This document shows, one piece after another, positions 26,267 to 36,800 of a stretch of 64,000 bases of DNA (positions are counted from its first letter, which is position 1; every line of letters begins with the position of its first letter). This DNA comes from Paratissierella segnis (GTDB taxonomy: Bacteria > Bacillota > Clostridia > Tissierellales > Tissierellaceae): positions 62,001 through 126,000 of the forward strand of contig NZ_JACRTG010000016.1 in assembly GCF_014385195.1 (NCBI RefSeq). The letters run 5' to 3'. The notes under the pieces were generated by a model. It was not told where the DNA came from and did not search any database. It saw nothing but the letters and a program-made list of their open reading frames with translations. Position numbers and translations under genes: made by a program.

Positions 26267-26959
26267 ATGAATAATAAAATTTCAATATTGGTTATAGAAG
26301 ATGATAGCGACATAAGTAATATGATTTGTGATTTGCTGCAGCAAAATAGCTACAATGCAAGACCAGTTTATTCAGGCACTGAAGCTCTGATGGTTTTTAA
26401 TAATAAAATTGACTTAATACTGCTTGATCTTATGCTTCCTGGGCTTAAGGGAGAATTGGTACTTCATGAAATAAGAAAATATAGTAATGTTCCAGTCATA
26501 GGGCTTACAGCAAAGAGTGATAAAACTTCTACCATTAATCTATTGAAGTCTGGTGCTGATGATTATATTGTTAAGCCATTTAATAATGATGAACTTCTTG
26601 CGAGAATTGAAGCACAGCTGAGAAGGTATAACCAGTCCTCAAGTTCTCCCAATAAAAATAATAAGTTAACTTATAAAGATATATCTGTAGATGTAGAAAA
26701 ATTTTTAGTAGAAGTAGGCAGTACCCAAGTTAACCTTACTAAGAGAGAATTTTTGATTTTAGAATTATTGATGAAATATCCTAAGAAGGTCTTTACAAAA
26801 TCAAATCTTTACGAACATGTGTGGAATGATGAATTCTTTGGTGATGAAAATACTATAAATGTACACATTAGCAATATTCGTTCAAAGCTTTCCAAGGCAA
26901 ATCCATCAGAAGAGTATATACAAACTGTTTGGGGAATAGGCTTTAAGATGAGCGAGTAA
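26267..26959 (+). CDS. OmpR-family response regulator of ABC module
   Basis: 230 aa. Receiver with Asp12-Asp13, phosphoacceptor Asp54 (LILLDLMLPG), and Lys in DDYIVKPFNNDELLARIEAQLRR; winged-helix domain with VNLTKREFLILELL and VHISNIRSKL ... TVWGIGFKM. The genes that follow are an ABC ATPase, its permease and a histidine kinase, the usual order of BcrA/lantibiotic-type peptide-resistance modules. Its target is probably the promoter between 26960 and 27046, where CTTTCTTAAGACTTATTTTA-like repeats occur. Confidence 0.87.
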   Translation: MNNKISILVIEDDSDISNMICDLLQQNSYNARPVYSGTEALMVFNNKIDLILLDLMLPGLKGELVLHEIRKYSNVPVIGLTAKSDKTSTINLLKSGADDYIVKPFNNDELLARIEAQLRRYNQSSSSPNKNNKLTYKDISVDVEKFLVEVGSTQVNLTKREFLILELLMKYPKKVFTKSNLYEHVWNDEFFGDENTINVHISNIRSKLSKANPSEEYIQTVWGIGFKMSE

Positions 26960-27046
26960 ACTTTAGACTTTCTTAAGACTTATTTTATTAATTCTTAAAC
27001 ACCATGCCTTATTATAAGGTCATAAACTAAAAAAGGAGCGTTTAAG

Positions 27047-27970
27047 TTGGCTGAATATATATTACAAACTTTTGGGCTTACAAAACAGTATGGGAATTAT
27101 ACTGCAGTTAATAATGTAAATATGAAAATAAAAAAAGGAGATATATATGGTTTTATTGGTAGAAACGGCGCTGGTAAAACAACAATGATCAGAATGATTA
27201 CGGGGCTTGTTACACCAACAAAAGGTGAAATTGAGTTGTTTTCACGAAAAGGTGAAAAAAATATGAATGCAGGGTTAAATAGAATAGGAAGTATAATTGA
27301 ACACCCTGCTTTATATCCTGACTTTACTGGATATGAGAATATGGAACTTAGAGGTAAGCTACTGGGAATACCCGATAAAAAAATGATTGGTAGCATATTG
27401 GAAGTAGTAGGATTAAATGATATAGGCAAGAAAAAGGTTAAACATTTTTCACTAGGGATGAGACAACGTCTGGGTTTGGCCCTTGCCCTGCTTGGTAATC
27501 CGGATTTTCTTGTGCTTGATGAGCCCATAAACGGACTTGATCCTGAAGGTATCGTGGAGATGAGAAAGCTTTTAAAAAAACTTAATGAAGAACAGGGCAT
27601 AACCATTTTGATTTCAAGTCATATATTAGGAGAGTTGTCTAAAATGGCAACACGCTACGGAGTAATAAATAATGGTACATTAGTGGAAGAATTTACAGAT
27701 CAGGAATTGAAGTTAAAATGCAGAAAATACCTGAGTTTAAGAGTGAGTGACAGTGCTAGGGCTTCAATGGTTTTAGAAGATGTCTTTAAAACAGCAAACT
27801 ATGAGGTAATGCCAGACAATGTTATTCTAGTTTATGATTTATTGAACATGTCGGGTGAAATCTGCCTTGAGCTTGCAAAAAATAATGTTAAAATATATTC
27901 TATTGAATCCAAGGGTGATGATTTGGAAGAGTATTTTATGAAATTGATGGGAGGTGGGCATTATGCTTAA
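27047..27970 (+). CDS. BcrA-type ABC transporter ATPase
   Basis: 307 aa starting at TTG 27047 after AAAAAGGAG. Walker A GRNGAGKTT, signature LGMRQRLGLA, Walker B FLVLDEPINGLDP, and switch His in SSHILGEL. The C-terminal 80 residues are the accessory domain seen in bacitracin and lantibiotic-immunity ATPases. It works with the permease that begins eight bases before its end. It probably expels or protects against a cell-wall-active peptide. Confidence 0.88.
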   Translation: MAEYILQTFGLTKQYGNYTAVNNVNMKIKKGDIYGFIGRNGAGKTTMIRMITGLVTPTKGEIELFSRKGEKNMNAGLNRIGSIIEHPALYPDFTGYENMELRGKLLGIPDKKMIGSILEVVGLNDIGKKKVKHFSLGMRQRLGLALALLGNPDFLVLDEPINGLDPEGIVEMRKLLKKLNEEQGITILISSHILGELSKMATRYGVINNGTLVEEFTDQELKLKCRKYLSLRVSDSARASMVLEDVFKTANYEVMPDNVILVYDLLNMSGEICLELAKNNVKIYSIESKGDDLEEYFMKLMGGGHYA

Positions 27971-28697
27971 TCTATTGAGAAGCGATTTTTATAAATTAAA
28001 GCGCAGCAAGACCTTTTTAACTTGCCTGGGGATTCTTGCACTTGTTGTAGCCTATATTATCATAGACTTTAGCTCTTCAGCATATACCAAAGAACAGCTT
28101 AGTCCAAGTACCTTTCACTGGATCTATATGCTATTTCAGGTACCATATTTTATACCTGTATGTCAAGCTTTATTTATTACAATGCTTATCACAAATGAGT
28201 ATAGTACAGGAACCATTAAAGATTCTGTTTCTTTAGGCTTTAGCCGCATGAAAATTTACTTGTCTAAACTGATTACAGTATCTGTGGGTTCAATTTTAAT
28301 TATGATCGTCTCTATCTTTTCTATAGGAATTACATCCATTTTTGTTTTTGGCATATATGGAGCTTTTTCAATGGTTGACTTACTATTACTTGTTCGAATG
28401 TTTCTCATTCAAGCTCTATTATATACAGCCTATGGATCTATATTTTTAATGATCGCATTTTTAATTAAAAATATAGGAGGTACAATGGCCTTTAGCATAT
28501 TCTTTATCCTAATACTAGGTTCAATAATTGGAAATAGCTCTTGGGGAAGAATTTTACTGCTTATGGATTTTTCCCCTACCTCTATACCCCACCCACAGGC
28601 AGTGGATATAGGGATAACAACTGCAGTCGCTTTATCCAACCTAGTTATATGTTCAGGTATAGGAGGATTTATCTTTAAAAAGCAGGATATCAAATAG
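27963..28697 (+). CDS. ABC-2 type permease
   Basis: 244 aa from ATG 27963 (GGGAGGTGGG upstream), overlapping the ATPase gene. Six hydrophobic helices, with LLRSDFYKLKRSKTF at the start as is common in BcrB/LanE-type permeases. It forms the membrane part of the exporter with the ATPase. No substrate-binding motif is readable. Confidence 0.83.
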   Translation: MLNLLRSDFYKLKRSKTFLTCLGILALVVAYIIIDFSSSAYTKEQLSPSTFHWIYMLFQVPYFIPVCQALFITMLITNEYSTGTIKDSVSLGFSRMKIYLSKLITVSVGSILIMIVSIFSIGITSIFVFGIYGAFSMVDLLLLVRMFLIQALLYTAYGSIFLMIAFLIKNIGGTMAFSIFFILILGSIIGNSSWGRILLLMDFSPTSIPHPQAVDIGITTAVALSNLVICSGIGGFIFKKQDIK

Positions 28698-28712
28698 ATT
28701 GGAGGCAGGTTT

Positions 28713-29627
28713 ATGCTTTGGTTAATAATTATAATGCTTATATTAGTCATAGGTGTATTATCTGCCTATATTTTACTTTATAAAAGAGAGATTAGATCTA
28801 TAGTTAATAGACTACAGTTTATTAGAGAGCATGATACAAATAAGAAGATTAATCTTCAAATTAAAGTGAAGGAGATCAATGAATTAGCAATTCAATTAAA
28901 TCATTTAATCAACTATTATAAAACTGAAAAGATAGCTATTTCAAAAGCTGAACACAAATTTAAAGAGGAAATAACGAATATTTCTCACGATTTGAGGACT
29001 CCACTTACTTCTATTGCTGGATATGTTCAGATGCTAGAGTCAGAGAATACTCCTGCAGAAAAAAAAGCTGAGTATTATAACATAATAAGAAGACGTATTG
29101 ATACTTTAGTTAAAATGCTGGATGAGTTTTTTGAGTTTGCAAGAATTGAGTCTGATGAGTATGTGTTACAATTTGAAAAAGTTAATGTAAACAATGTACT
29201 TGCAGATGTAATTTCTATGTTTTATTATGACTTTCTATCAAAATGTGAAGAGCCCAGCATCCAAATACCTTCTAATCCAATATATATTCATGCAGACAAA
29301 GATGCCTTGAAAAGGGTTTTTCAGAATCTAATAAAAAACTATCTAAATCATGGAACTAGAAAAATATCTATTTCAGCAAAAGAGGAAGAAAATCATGTAT
29401 GTATTAGTTTTAAGAACTATGCACCTGATATAGATAATACAGATGTTGAGAAACTATTTCAGCGCTTTTATACTGCCGATAAATCTAGAACAAAGAGTTC
29501 TACGGGGTTGGGTTTAGCCATTGTAAAAAACCTTATTACTAAGATGAATGGTAAAATTAAGGCGGAGGTTGAGGATTCAATTCTCGTTATTAGCATAACT
29601 TTCAACAGATTGGAGATTTTTAAATGA
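28713..29627 (+). CDS. histidine kinase of ABC module
   Basis: 304 aa with one N-terminal membrane helix (LIIIMLILVIGVLSAYILL) and almost no external loop, like the intramembrane-sensing kinases of peptide-resistance modules. H box ISHDLRTPLTSIAGYV (His92), N box FQNLIKNYLNHG, G box STGLGLAIVKNL. In such systems the transporter itself often serves as the sensor. It starts 15 bases after the permease and should act on the regulator at 26267. Confidence 0.86.
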   Translation: MLWLIIIMLILVIGVLSAYILLYKREIRSIVNRLQFIREHDTNKKINLQIKVKEINELAIQLNHLINYYKTEKIAISKAEHKFKEEITNISHDLRTPLTSIAGYVQMLESENTPAEKKAEYYNIIRRRIDTLVKMLDEFFEFARIESDEYVLQFEKVNVNNVLADVISMFYYDFLSKCEEPSIQIPSNPIYIHADKDALKRVFQNLIKNYLNHGTRKISISAKEEENHVCISFKNYAPDIDNTDVEKLFQRFYTADKSRTKSSTGLGLAIVKNLITKMNGKIKAEVEDSILVISITFNRLEIFK

Positions 29628-29719
29628 AAAAAAGATTATAGCGCTTGTATAATGTATATAAGTAGTTAAATGTGAAAAAAAGATATAACAAGCCAATTTT
29701 TGCTGAGGAGGTTAAATTA

Positions 29720-30526
29720 TTGAAAGCAAAAAATATGATGCTTAAAATAGGAGTAGTATTACTATTTTCAATTTTTATCTGGAGATTAATTCTATACTTT
29801 AATAATATGTTTTCAGGAGATGAGTATAATTCTACAATTCATTTCTTTACTGGCTTAGCTATTACGATTCTAAGCTTTATTCTTGTCAATACTACACGCA
29901 GAACTAATCGAATTTCTTGGAGACAGATTGGGATGAGTGATTTACGTACAAATGTTATTACCTTTTTTGTCGGAACAATCCTTTGGTTTATACCCGCAAT
30001 GATTGGTCTAGTTATTGCCTTACTAGTTGGCTGGGCTGAAATAACAGTAACAGCAAACTTGAATCAACTTTTATTGAGTACTTTAATTTTATATATAACA
30101 GTATTTTTAATAGAAGCATTTCCAGAAGAGCTTATAATGAGGGGATACATTTATAGTCATGTAAATGCAATGTTTCCACATTTGAAAACTGTTATTATAC
30201 AAACGCTGATTTTTTCATTATTTGCATACTTTGTAGAAGCAATATATTCTTTGGAACAACTCCTCTTTATCCCTGGATATGGTTTTATGTTGGGTTATAT
30301 TAGAGCCAAGTCGGGAAATGTATGGACTTCAATAGGATTTCATACAGTAATTATGACTGCATCACAAATAATAAACCCAATGCATGGTCATTTTGATGTT
30401 AATGGAATCTTTGCCATTCGTTTTTTTGCTTTCAATCTATTACCGTATATACTAGGGACTATTGCTTTAGAATTTATTTATCCTAAGCACAAATGGAGTG
30501 AAATAGTTCCAATTAATAATAGTTAA
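29720..30526 (+). CDS. CPBP-family intramembrane protease
   Basis: About 268 aa with seven or eight hydrophobic segments. EAFPEELIMRGYIYSHV is the EExxxR motif of CPBP/Abi metalloproteases, and FHTVIMTASQIINP carries the second His. TTG 29720 lies eight bases after a strong GAGGAGG and is the better start; GTG 29672 in the same frame has no good site. Related proteins in bacteriocin loci give self-immunity or process peptides, which would suit the adjacent peptide-resistance ABC module. Confidence 0.83.
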   Translation: MKAKNMMLKIGVVLLFSIFIWRLILYFNNMFSGDEYNSTIHFFTGLAITILSFILVNTTRRTNRISWRQIGMSDLRTNVITFFVGTILWFIPAMIGLVIALLVGWAEITVTANLNQLLLSTLILYITVFLIEAFPEELIMRGYIYSHVNAMFPHLKTVIIQTLIFSLFAYFVEAIYSLEQLLFIPGYGFMLGYIRAKSGNVWTSIGFHTVIMTASQIINPMHGHFDVNGIFAIRFFAFNLLPYILGTIALEFIYPKHKWSEIVPINNS

Positions 30527-30550
30527 TTAAGACACATTTTTATATTGGGA

Positions 30551-30590
30551 CTTAAGTATTATTTATAATCAAATAGATAAATAGGAATTT
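30551..30590 (+). repeat. short dispersed repeat, copy 1
   Basis: CTTAAGTATTATTTATAAT followed by CAAATAGATAAATAGGAATTT. Near copies lie at 56757-56795 and 61335-61379, each after a gene end and before the next start. The latter two flank DUF4180 copies. Confidence 0.55.
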
Positions 30591-30628
30591 GTAGTACTGA
30601 TTTTATATTTTACGAAAGGATGAATAGT

Positions 30629-30991
30629 ATGAAAAAGAAATCGAATCTAACTTGGATAGTTTCATCAATGCTATTATCAATTTTATTCTATTTTATTTGT
30701 AGTAGATTGACAAAAGGAAACGATGCTACATTCATTGTAGGTTTTGCAGGTGTACTTGCACTTATTATATCCTATATTTTTAAAATGAGAATAACAACAA
30801 TTACAGCAACACTCGGATACCCAATATCCTATATTTTGGGGATAGTATTTGAGACTGACAGTATAACTTATCCAGGTGGAGCTTCAGGTAATTGGTGGCA
30901 AATTTGGATTGTTAGTTATTGGATATTTATTGGTATAGGTATTACAATTGATATTATAATGAAATATCGGAAAAAGAAAAACAAGAGCTAA
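30629..30991 (+). CDS. small membrane protein, unknown
   Basis: 120 aa with four hydrophobic segments and a Lys-rich tail (KYRKKKNKS), so the C-terminus is probably cytoplasmic. A middle WWQIW aromatic cluster is distinctive. ATG 30629 lies nine bases after GAAAGG; the ATG at 30620 overlaps that site. I do not recognise the family. It could be a peptide-immunity protein by context. Confidence 0.6.
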   Translation: MKKKSNLTWIVSSMLLSILFYFICSRLTKGNDATFIVGFAGVLALIISYIFKMRITTITATLGYPISYILGIVFETDSITYPGGASGNWWQIWIVSYWIFIGIGITIDIIMKYRKKKNKS

Positions 30992-31042
30992 TGAGAATAA
31001 TCTGTGTAACGACAAATTCCAATTTGGATAGGAGGGCCCATG

Positions 31043-31408
31043 ATGGAATTCGGCAAAGAAGAATTAGAAAAAGCAATATCATTACTATTCTCTACCATTA
31101 GTAATTGTGAAAAAATGCAACTTAAATTTTCAGAAGGGACATCTCAACATTCACTCTTAAGAAATAGAATCAAAGCACTCTATATTTCTAAGTCTCTTTT
31201 GTCAAGTGATAAAACAATAAATTATACAAGTAAAGAATTGAGAGAGGCCCTACCTCCTATAGTTTCAATTATAAATAAGACTACAAAAGCTCAAAATAAA
31301 TATGAAAAAGGAAGTTCGCAATTCAAGCGATTTCAATACATAATTCAAGCCATACTTATTTCAAAAACATTCATCGAGAGTCAAATAAATATCGATTCAG
31401 AGTTATGA
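31043..31408 (+). CDS. hypothetical helical protein (duplicated, second copy decayed)
   Basis: 121-aa helical protein with an internal near-repeat: ISLLFSTISNCEKMQLKFSEGTSQHSLL matches, in spacing and pattern, PIVSIINKTTKAQNKYEKGSSQFKRF. The strong site TAGGAGGG precedes ATG 31040/31043. A paralogue of at least 90 codons without a start lies at 57433-57726 beside another module. No known motif. The internal repeat suggests a symmetric helical fold. Confidence 0.65.
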   Translation: MEFGKEELEKAISLLFSTISNCEKMQLKFSEGTSQHSLLRNRIKALYISKSLLSSDKTINYTSKELREALPPIVSIINKTTKAQNKYEKGSSQFKRFQYIIQAILISKTFIESQINIDSEL

Positions 31409-31450
31409 TTAATTTTTATTTGCCATAATAAAAATATGAGAATATCAACA

Positions 31451-31783
31451 TAATGTATAACGCACTTAGACATAAAAATCTTGGTGCATTTATTTTATAA
31501 AAATAAAAAAGATAATATTGAAATTTGCTATGATGAAAATGAATATGAAGGCAATCTAACTTTAGGGAAAAAGGATAAGCCTTTTAACTATAACACCTTA
31601 GAACCTTCTATATTAAGAGCCAACAGTTTAAAAATATTAAATTCAGTATTTAACACCAACTATGAAAGTGATGATGAGCTACATAAATTTATGAAAGCTA
31701 ATAAAACTGATTGTGCTTTAAAAATATTTTCTTCTGAAAGAAATATAGAATATCCAGATTATATTATGAGGGCAATCTTATGA
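31451..31783 (+). pseudogene. C-terminal fragment of a probable AAA/TOPRIM nuclease
   Basis: About 110 in-frame codons, open upstream of the TTG at 31481 and without a proper start. The sequence (LTLGKKDKPFNYNTLEPSILRANSLKILN ... KTDCALKIFSSE ... PDYIMRAIL) looks like the C-terminal end of OLD-family ATP-dependent nucleases. It overlaps the helicase start by four bases, the coupling expected of a two-gene nuclease/helicase defence operon (Gabija-like). The N-terminal 80% or so is missing. Confidence 0.55.
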
Positions 31784-32883
31784 AAAACCAACTTTTAATA
31801 GCATCTGCAGGTGCTGGAAAAACAACGCTGTTTGTAGAAGAAGCTATTAGCTGCAATGAAACTGTGTTAATTACAACTTTTACAGAAGAAAATAAAGAAG
31901 AGATAAAAAAGAAATTTTATGAATTAAATAATGGTGTTATACCTTCCCATGTAACAATTAGGACTTGGTTTTCATTTCTTATTGAACATGGTGAAAAGCC
32001 ATATTAGGGAAAACTTACTGATAAAAAAATAAGAGGATTGTTGTTAGTAAATGAAAAATCAGGCATAAAGAGTAGAAGAGGAAAATTCATTTCATATTAT
32101 GGAGAAAAGGATATAGATAAATATTATTTCAGTAAGGATTATAAAATTTATTCCGATAAACTTTCTAAATTTGTGGTTAGATGTAATAAAGCAAGTGATG
32201 GCTGTGTTATAGATAGGATATCAGCATTATTCAAATATATATTCATCGATGAAATTCAAGATATGGCAGGATACGATTTAGAATTCATAAAACTACTGTT
32301 TAAAACAGATTCTGTAATTAAAATGGCAGGAGATCCTAGACAAGTAACATATCATACACATTTTGCACAGAAATACAGAAAGTACGCAAATGGTAAAATT
32401 GAGGATTTTATTATAAATGAATGTAAGAGTTTAGCTTGTGACATTGATAGTGAAACTCTCAGAGGAAGTTGGCGCAATAATCAGGTTATATGTGATTTTG
32501 CTAATAGTATATTTCCAGATTATCCAAAATTCAAATCTTTGCAAACAGAAACTAATCAACATAATGGAGTTTTTCTTGTAAGAGAGAAAGATATTATGAT
32601 GTATCTAGAGGAATATAAGCCAATTCAACTAAGGTATTCCAGATCTAAGAATGTAAATCCCAATTATAAAGCCAAGAACTTTGGGGAATCAAAAGGGGGG
32701 ACATTTGATCATGTATTAATTTACCCGACAGCAAAGATAGAAAATTGGTTGTTTAATAATAAAGAATTAGATAATTTTGAGATAAAATGCAAGTTTTATG
32801 TTGCAGTAACTAGGGCAAGACATAGTGTAGCAATAGTATGCAAAAACAATGTAAAAACAGATATATTACCGTTTTATAAATAA
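31780..32883 (+). pseudogene. UvrD-like helicase with one in-frame stop
   Basis: One continuous frame from ATG 31780 to 32883 (367 codons) broken only by TAG at 32005-32007. Walker A ASAGAGKTT (residues 9-17), Walker B YIFIDEIQDMAGYD, GDPRQVTYHTH, and motif VI YVAVTRARHSVAIV are all present. This is a compact UvrD/GajB-type helicase. Apart from the stop the gene is whole, so the mutation is recent, or it is a sequencing error or suppressed. The partner nuclease upstream is already truncated. Confidence 0.75.
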
Positions 32884-33030
32884 CTTGAGCTATTTATGAA
32901 AAAAGTGATATAACAAAGATGCTAATGTATGAGATAGAAATGTAATATATAATAATTTGTAAAACAATTAAAAATTAATGTATACAATAAAAGTTTTGCT
33001 TCTGGCAAGAATATATAACATTTTTGAAAT

Positions 33031-33250
33031 ATACCCTGACGCCAAGGGGGTACCAGGCTCGATGGTCATCAGAATTGCAGCAACAAGGCATATAGAGACC
33101 ATAGCGTTACTACAAAGAGAAATTATGTAGAAATCCTTAGATTTAAGTTCTTTCACGACTATTTTGCTTTTGAAGAAGATGAGCATAATTTTAAGAAAAA
33201 GGTGCTTAAAAAGTTTTTTTATGTTTCGGTGGTGGTTGACCTAGTTAGTG
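33031..33250 (+). repeat. rlmD-tail repeat, copy G; probable left end of type III R-M element
   Basis: Left arm ACCCTGACGCCAAGGGGG and a changed middle, then codons for ATRHIETIALLQREIM and a stop. The following 150 bases match the tail of copy E in translation. It lies about 610 bases before the HTH gene of the restriction operon and is the candidate left junction of the element ending at 45860. Confidence 0.6.
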
Positions 33251-33278
33251 GAGATACAAGAAAATAAGGACAGTTAAG

Positions 33279-33310
33279 AATCAGCAAGGATAAAAAACTT
33301 GCTGATTTTT
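33279..33310 (+). terminator. perfect 10-bp terminator hairpin
   Basis: AATCAGCAAG and its complement CTTGCTGATT with a nine-base loop, followed by TTTTG. It closes copy G's transcript side and isolates the restriction operon. Confidence 0.75.
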
Positions 33311-33661
33311 GCGTTTATGCTTTCAGACTTGTCAAAAGGACAAGTCAAGAATGGTGATTTTGATAATTCTAGAATAGCAAAAAAGAAAAGTCTAGACTTG
33401 TCAAAAAGACAACCTAACTATATAGAGATTAGTTAGATTGATAGAGTTATATTTATATTAGGGGTAAAAAGGGGAAAGTACTTCTTTTAAAGTGGAATAT
33501 AAGCTGAAACGGTGGTTTACCGTATTAGGTTAGAATGGAGTAAGAATGTTATGACAGGACTTTTGTTTTGAGGTAGTTATAAAGTAAATCATTATACTTG
33601 ATATCATTCGTACAGTGGAATATAATTAATTAACAGACTTCTTTAATTGGAGGTGTTTAAC
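33311..33661. promoter_or_regulatory. leader region of the type III R-M operon
   Basis: About 350 bases. GACTTGTC-AAAAG-GACAAGTC near 33325 is a palindrome, and AGACTTGTCAAAAAGACA near 33392 is a half copy; these could be operator sites for the small HTH protein. GTGGAATATAA occurs twice (33471 and 33615), the second joined to TATAATTAATTAAC, a possible -10. Confidence 0.4.
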
Positions 33662-33874
33662 GTGGGATATTTATCGGCGAAGGAAGTAGCTGAGAAATGG
33701 AATATATCAAGACGGAGAGTTCAGATACTTTGTGAGGAAGGCAGGATTGAAGGAGCGTTTAAGCTTAGTGATGTATGGGTTATCCCTAAGGACGCAAAGA
33801 AACCTGCAGACAGACGAAAGACTAAGAAAAAGCCAGATAATAGTGGGATAGATAAAATAGGGTCGGAGGGTTGA
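33662..33874 (+). CDS. excisionase-like HTH protein of R-M operon
   Basis: 70-aa DNA-binding protein with YLSAKEVAEKWNISRRRVQILCEEGRIEG as helix-turn-helix and VWVIPKDAKKPADRR as the wing. It starts at GTG 33662 seven bases after TTGGAGG. It is paralogous to the protein at 14456. Placed four bases before the helicase gene, it may regulate the restriction operon or be the excision partner of the element's recombinase. Confidence 0.72.
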   Translation: MGYLSAKEVAEKWNISRRRVQILCEEGRIEGAFKLSDVWVIPKDAKKPADRRKTKKKPDNSGIDKIGSEG

Positions 33875-33878
33875 TTAT

Positions 33879-36800
33879 ATGAAGCCACCTAAGGTTTTGG
33901 ATAATAAGAAACATAGGGTTGTAGATGAGTTAAAAGAGGAACTAAATAAGGGTTCAAAGCTATCTGTTATATCAGCTTACTTTACAATCTATGCCTATGC
34001 AGAGCTCAAAAAGGAACTCAGTAAAATTGATAATATGAGGTTCATTTTTACAGAGCCTACCTTTGTACATAAGGACCAAGAGCTTATCCGGGAGTATTAC
34101 ATAGAGCGTAATCCTGAGAAAAAGATGTCAGGGAACGAATTTGAAATAAAGCTTAGAAATGAAATGAAGCAGGCGGCCATAGCCAAGGAATGTGCCCAGT
34201 GGCTTGAAAAGAAAGCAGAAATCAAATCCTTAAGGCAAGCAAACCCAGCTCAACCAAGGCTGGTTTACATAGAGAACCCTGAAGATAATGTCTCAATAAA
34301 TGGAACAGTAGACTTTACTTCTGATGGGCTAGGTATCACTCCTTCCAATAGATTAGACAGCAATATGTGTTTGTACGGCAAAGACTATACTATAAGCTTC
34401 CTGCAAACATTTAATGAGCTTTGGGAGGATGGCACTGCTGTTCAAGATGTAAAAGACAAGGTTCTTGAGCAAATGCGTATCCTTTATAAAGAGAATACCC
34501 CTGAGTTTATCTACTTTGTTACTCTCTACAATATATTCAACAATTACCTTGACGAACTGACCGAAGACAATATTGTTAAAAGTCGTACAGGCTTTAAAGA
34601 GACCCTAGTCTGGAACAAGCTTTATAAGTTTCAGAAAGACGGTGTTATGGGGGCCATAGATAAAATTGAGAAGTACAATGGATGTATCATAGCTGACAGT
34701 GTTGGACTAGGTAAAACATTTACTGCTCTAGCAGTTATTAAATATTATGAATTAAGAAATGATAGGGTTCTAGTTATCGTACCCAAGAAGCTTCGTGAAA
34801 ACTGGACTGTATACACCATGAACGATAAGCGTAATATCTTCTCTGGTGATAGATTCAATTACGATGTTCTAAATCATACTGACCTTAGTCGTACAAGTGG
34901 CTACTCTGGAGAAATTAACCTTGCCACCCTTAATTGGTCTAACTATGACCTTGTTGTAATAGATGAAAGCCATAACTTTAGAAACAATCCACCAGTCAAA
35001 GGACGTATAACTCGCTATGAACGATTTATGAATGATATTATAAAGGCTGGCGTTAAGACCAAAGTCTTAATGCTTTCTGCAACGCCTGTAAACAATAAAA
35101 TGAACGATATTAAGAACCAGATAGCCTTTATAACAGAGGGTAAGAATGATGCCTTTGTCAGTGTTGGACTAGATAATTTAGAACTTATCCTCAGAAAAGC
35201 ACAAACCGTATTTAATAGGTGGTCTGAACTTCCTGACCCTGAAAGAACAACAGAATCCTTTGTGAATATGATGGATTTAGACTACTTTAAGCTTTTGGAT
35301 ACCGTAACTATTGCCCGTTCCAGAAAGCATATAGAGAAGTATTATAACTTAGAAGAAATAGGTAAGTTCCCCACAAGACTAACCCCTGAGAACAGGTATC
35401 CTATTATAGATACTGAGAATGAGTTTCCGCCTATAGAAGAAATCAATAGACTAATTAAAAAGCTTACCCTGTGTGTCTACTCGCCTTTAGGATATGTACT
35501 CCCTGAAAAAAGAGTGGCTTACGAGAAAAAGTATGATATGACAGTGGGCACAAATAATAGTGTCTTTAGACAGACTGATAGGGAGCAAAGCTTAGTCGGT
35601 CTAATGCGTGTTGGAATATTGAAAAGAATGGAAAGCTCTATCAATTCTTTTGCTTTAACTGTTGAGAATATTCTTTATAAGATAGATAAGACACTTGAGG
35701 CCATAGAGCAAAGTCGGCTGGATTATGATGCTGAGATGGATATTAGTGATATAGATATAGATGACCCGGAATATGATAACCTTATGTTTGGCAATAATGT
35801 TAAGGTTTTACTGCAGGATATGGACCTTATTAAGTGGAAGCAAGACCTTTTATCTGACAAGGACAAGCTAGAAACTATTCTATTAGAAGCCATAAATGTA
35901 ACACCTGATAGAGATGCCAAGCTTATAGAGCTTAGAACCTTAATAGAAAATAAAATTAAGAACCCTATAAACCATGACAATAGAAAGGTAGTTATATTCA
36001 CAGCCTTTGCAGATACGGCCAAATACTTATATAAGCATTTATCCGAGAAATTTGCCAATAGGGGTATTTACTCTGCTATCGTAACAGGAAGTGGAGATAA
36101 CCATTCAACCTTGCTTATACCAAAGGAGCTAAGAAGGACGGTTAAAATGACAGACATAAATACGGTGCTGACTCTATTTTCCCCTATTTCCAAGGAGTGT
36201 TCTAAGGTATATCCAGAGGTTAATGAATATATTGATATTCTTATTGCAACTGACTGTATTTCTGAAGGCCAGAACTTGCAAGACTGCGATTATCTTGTAA
36301 ATTACGATATACACTGGAACCCAGTTAGGATTATCCAAAGGTTTGGACGTATTGACCGTATAGGCTCTCAGAACGATTACATTAAGCTAGTAAACTTCTG
36401 GCCAACTAAGGACTTAGACGAGTATATAAACCTACAACAGCGTGTTAAGGGCAGAATGGTTTTATTGGACATATCAGCCACAGGTGAAGAAAATGTTATA
36501 GAAAACAATCCAAGTAAGGAAATGAAGGACCTTGAATACCGTAAGAAGCAACTAAAAAAGCTACAGAATGAAGTTGTAGACCTAGAAGATATATCAGGAG
36601 CTATATCCATTACAGACCTGACTTTTAACGACTTTAAGATTGAACTTATGGAATATATGAAAACCAATCGAAAGCTTTTAGACGAGGCACCAAATGGAAT
36701 GTATGCTGTTGCTAAAATAGACGAGAGCATTAGTGATATAGTAAAGCCGGGAGTGATTTTTACTCTAAGACAGGTTAAGGGTAAGGAGCAAAGCAAAGAG

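Noticed and set aside
33647..33661. ATG at 33647 as start of the HTH protein
   Set aside because: This ATG or TTG lies in the ribosome binding site itself; GTG 33662 has correct spacing.
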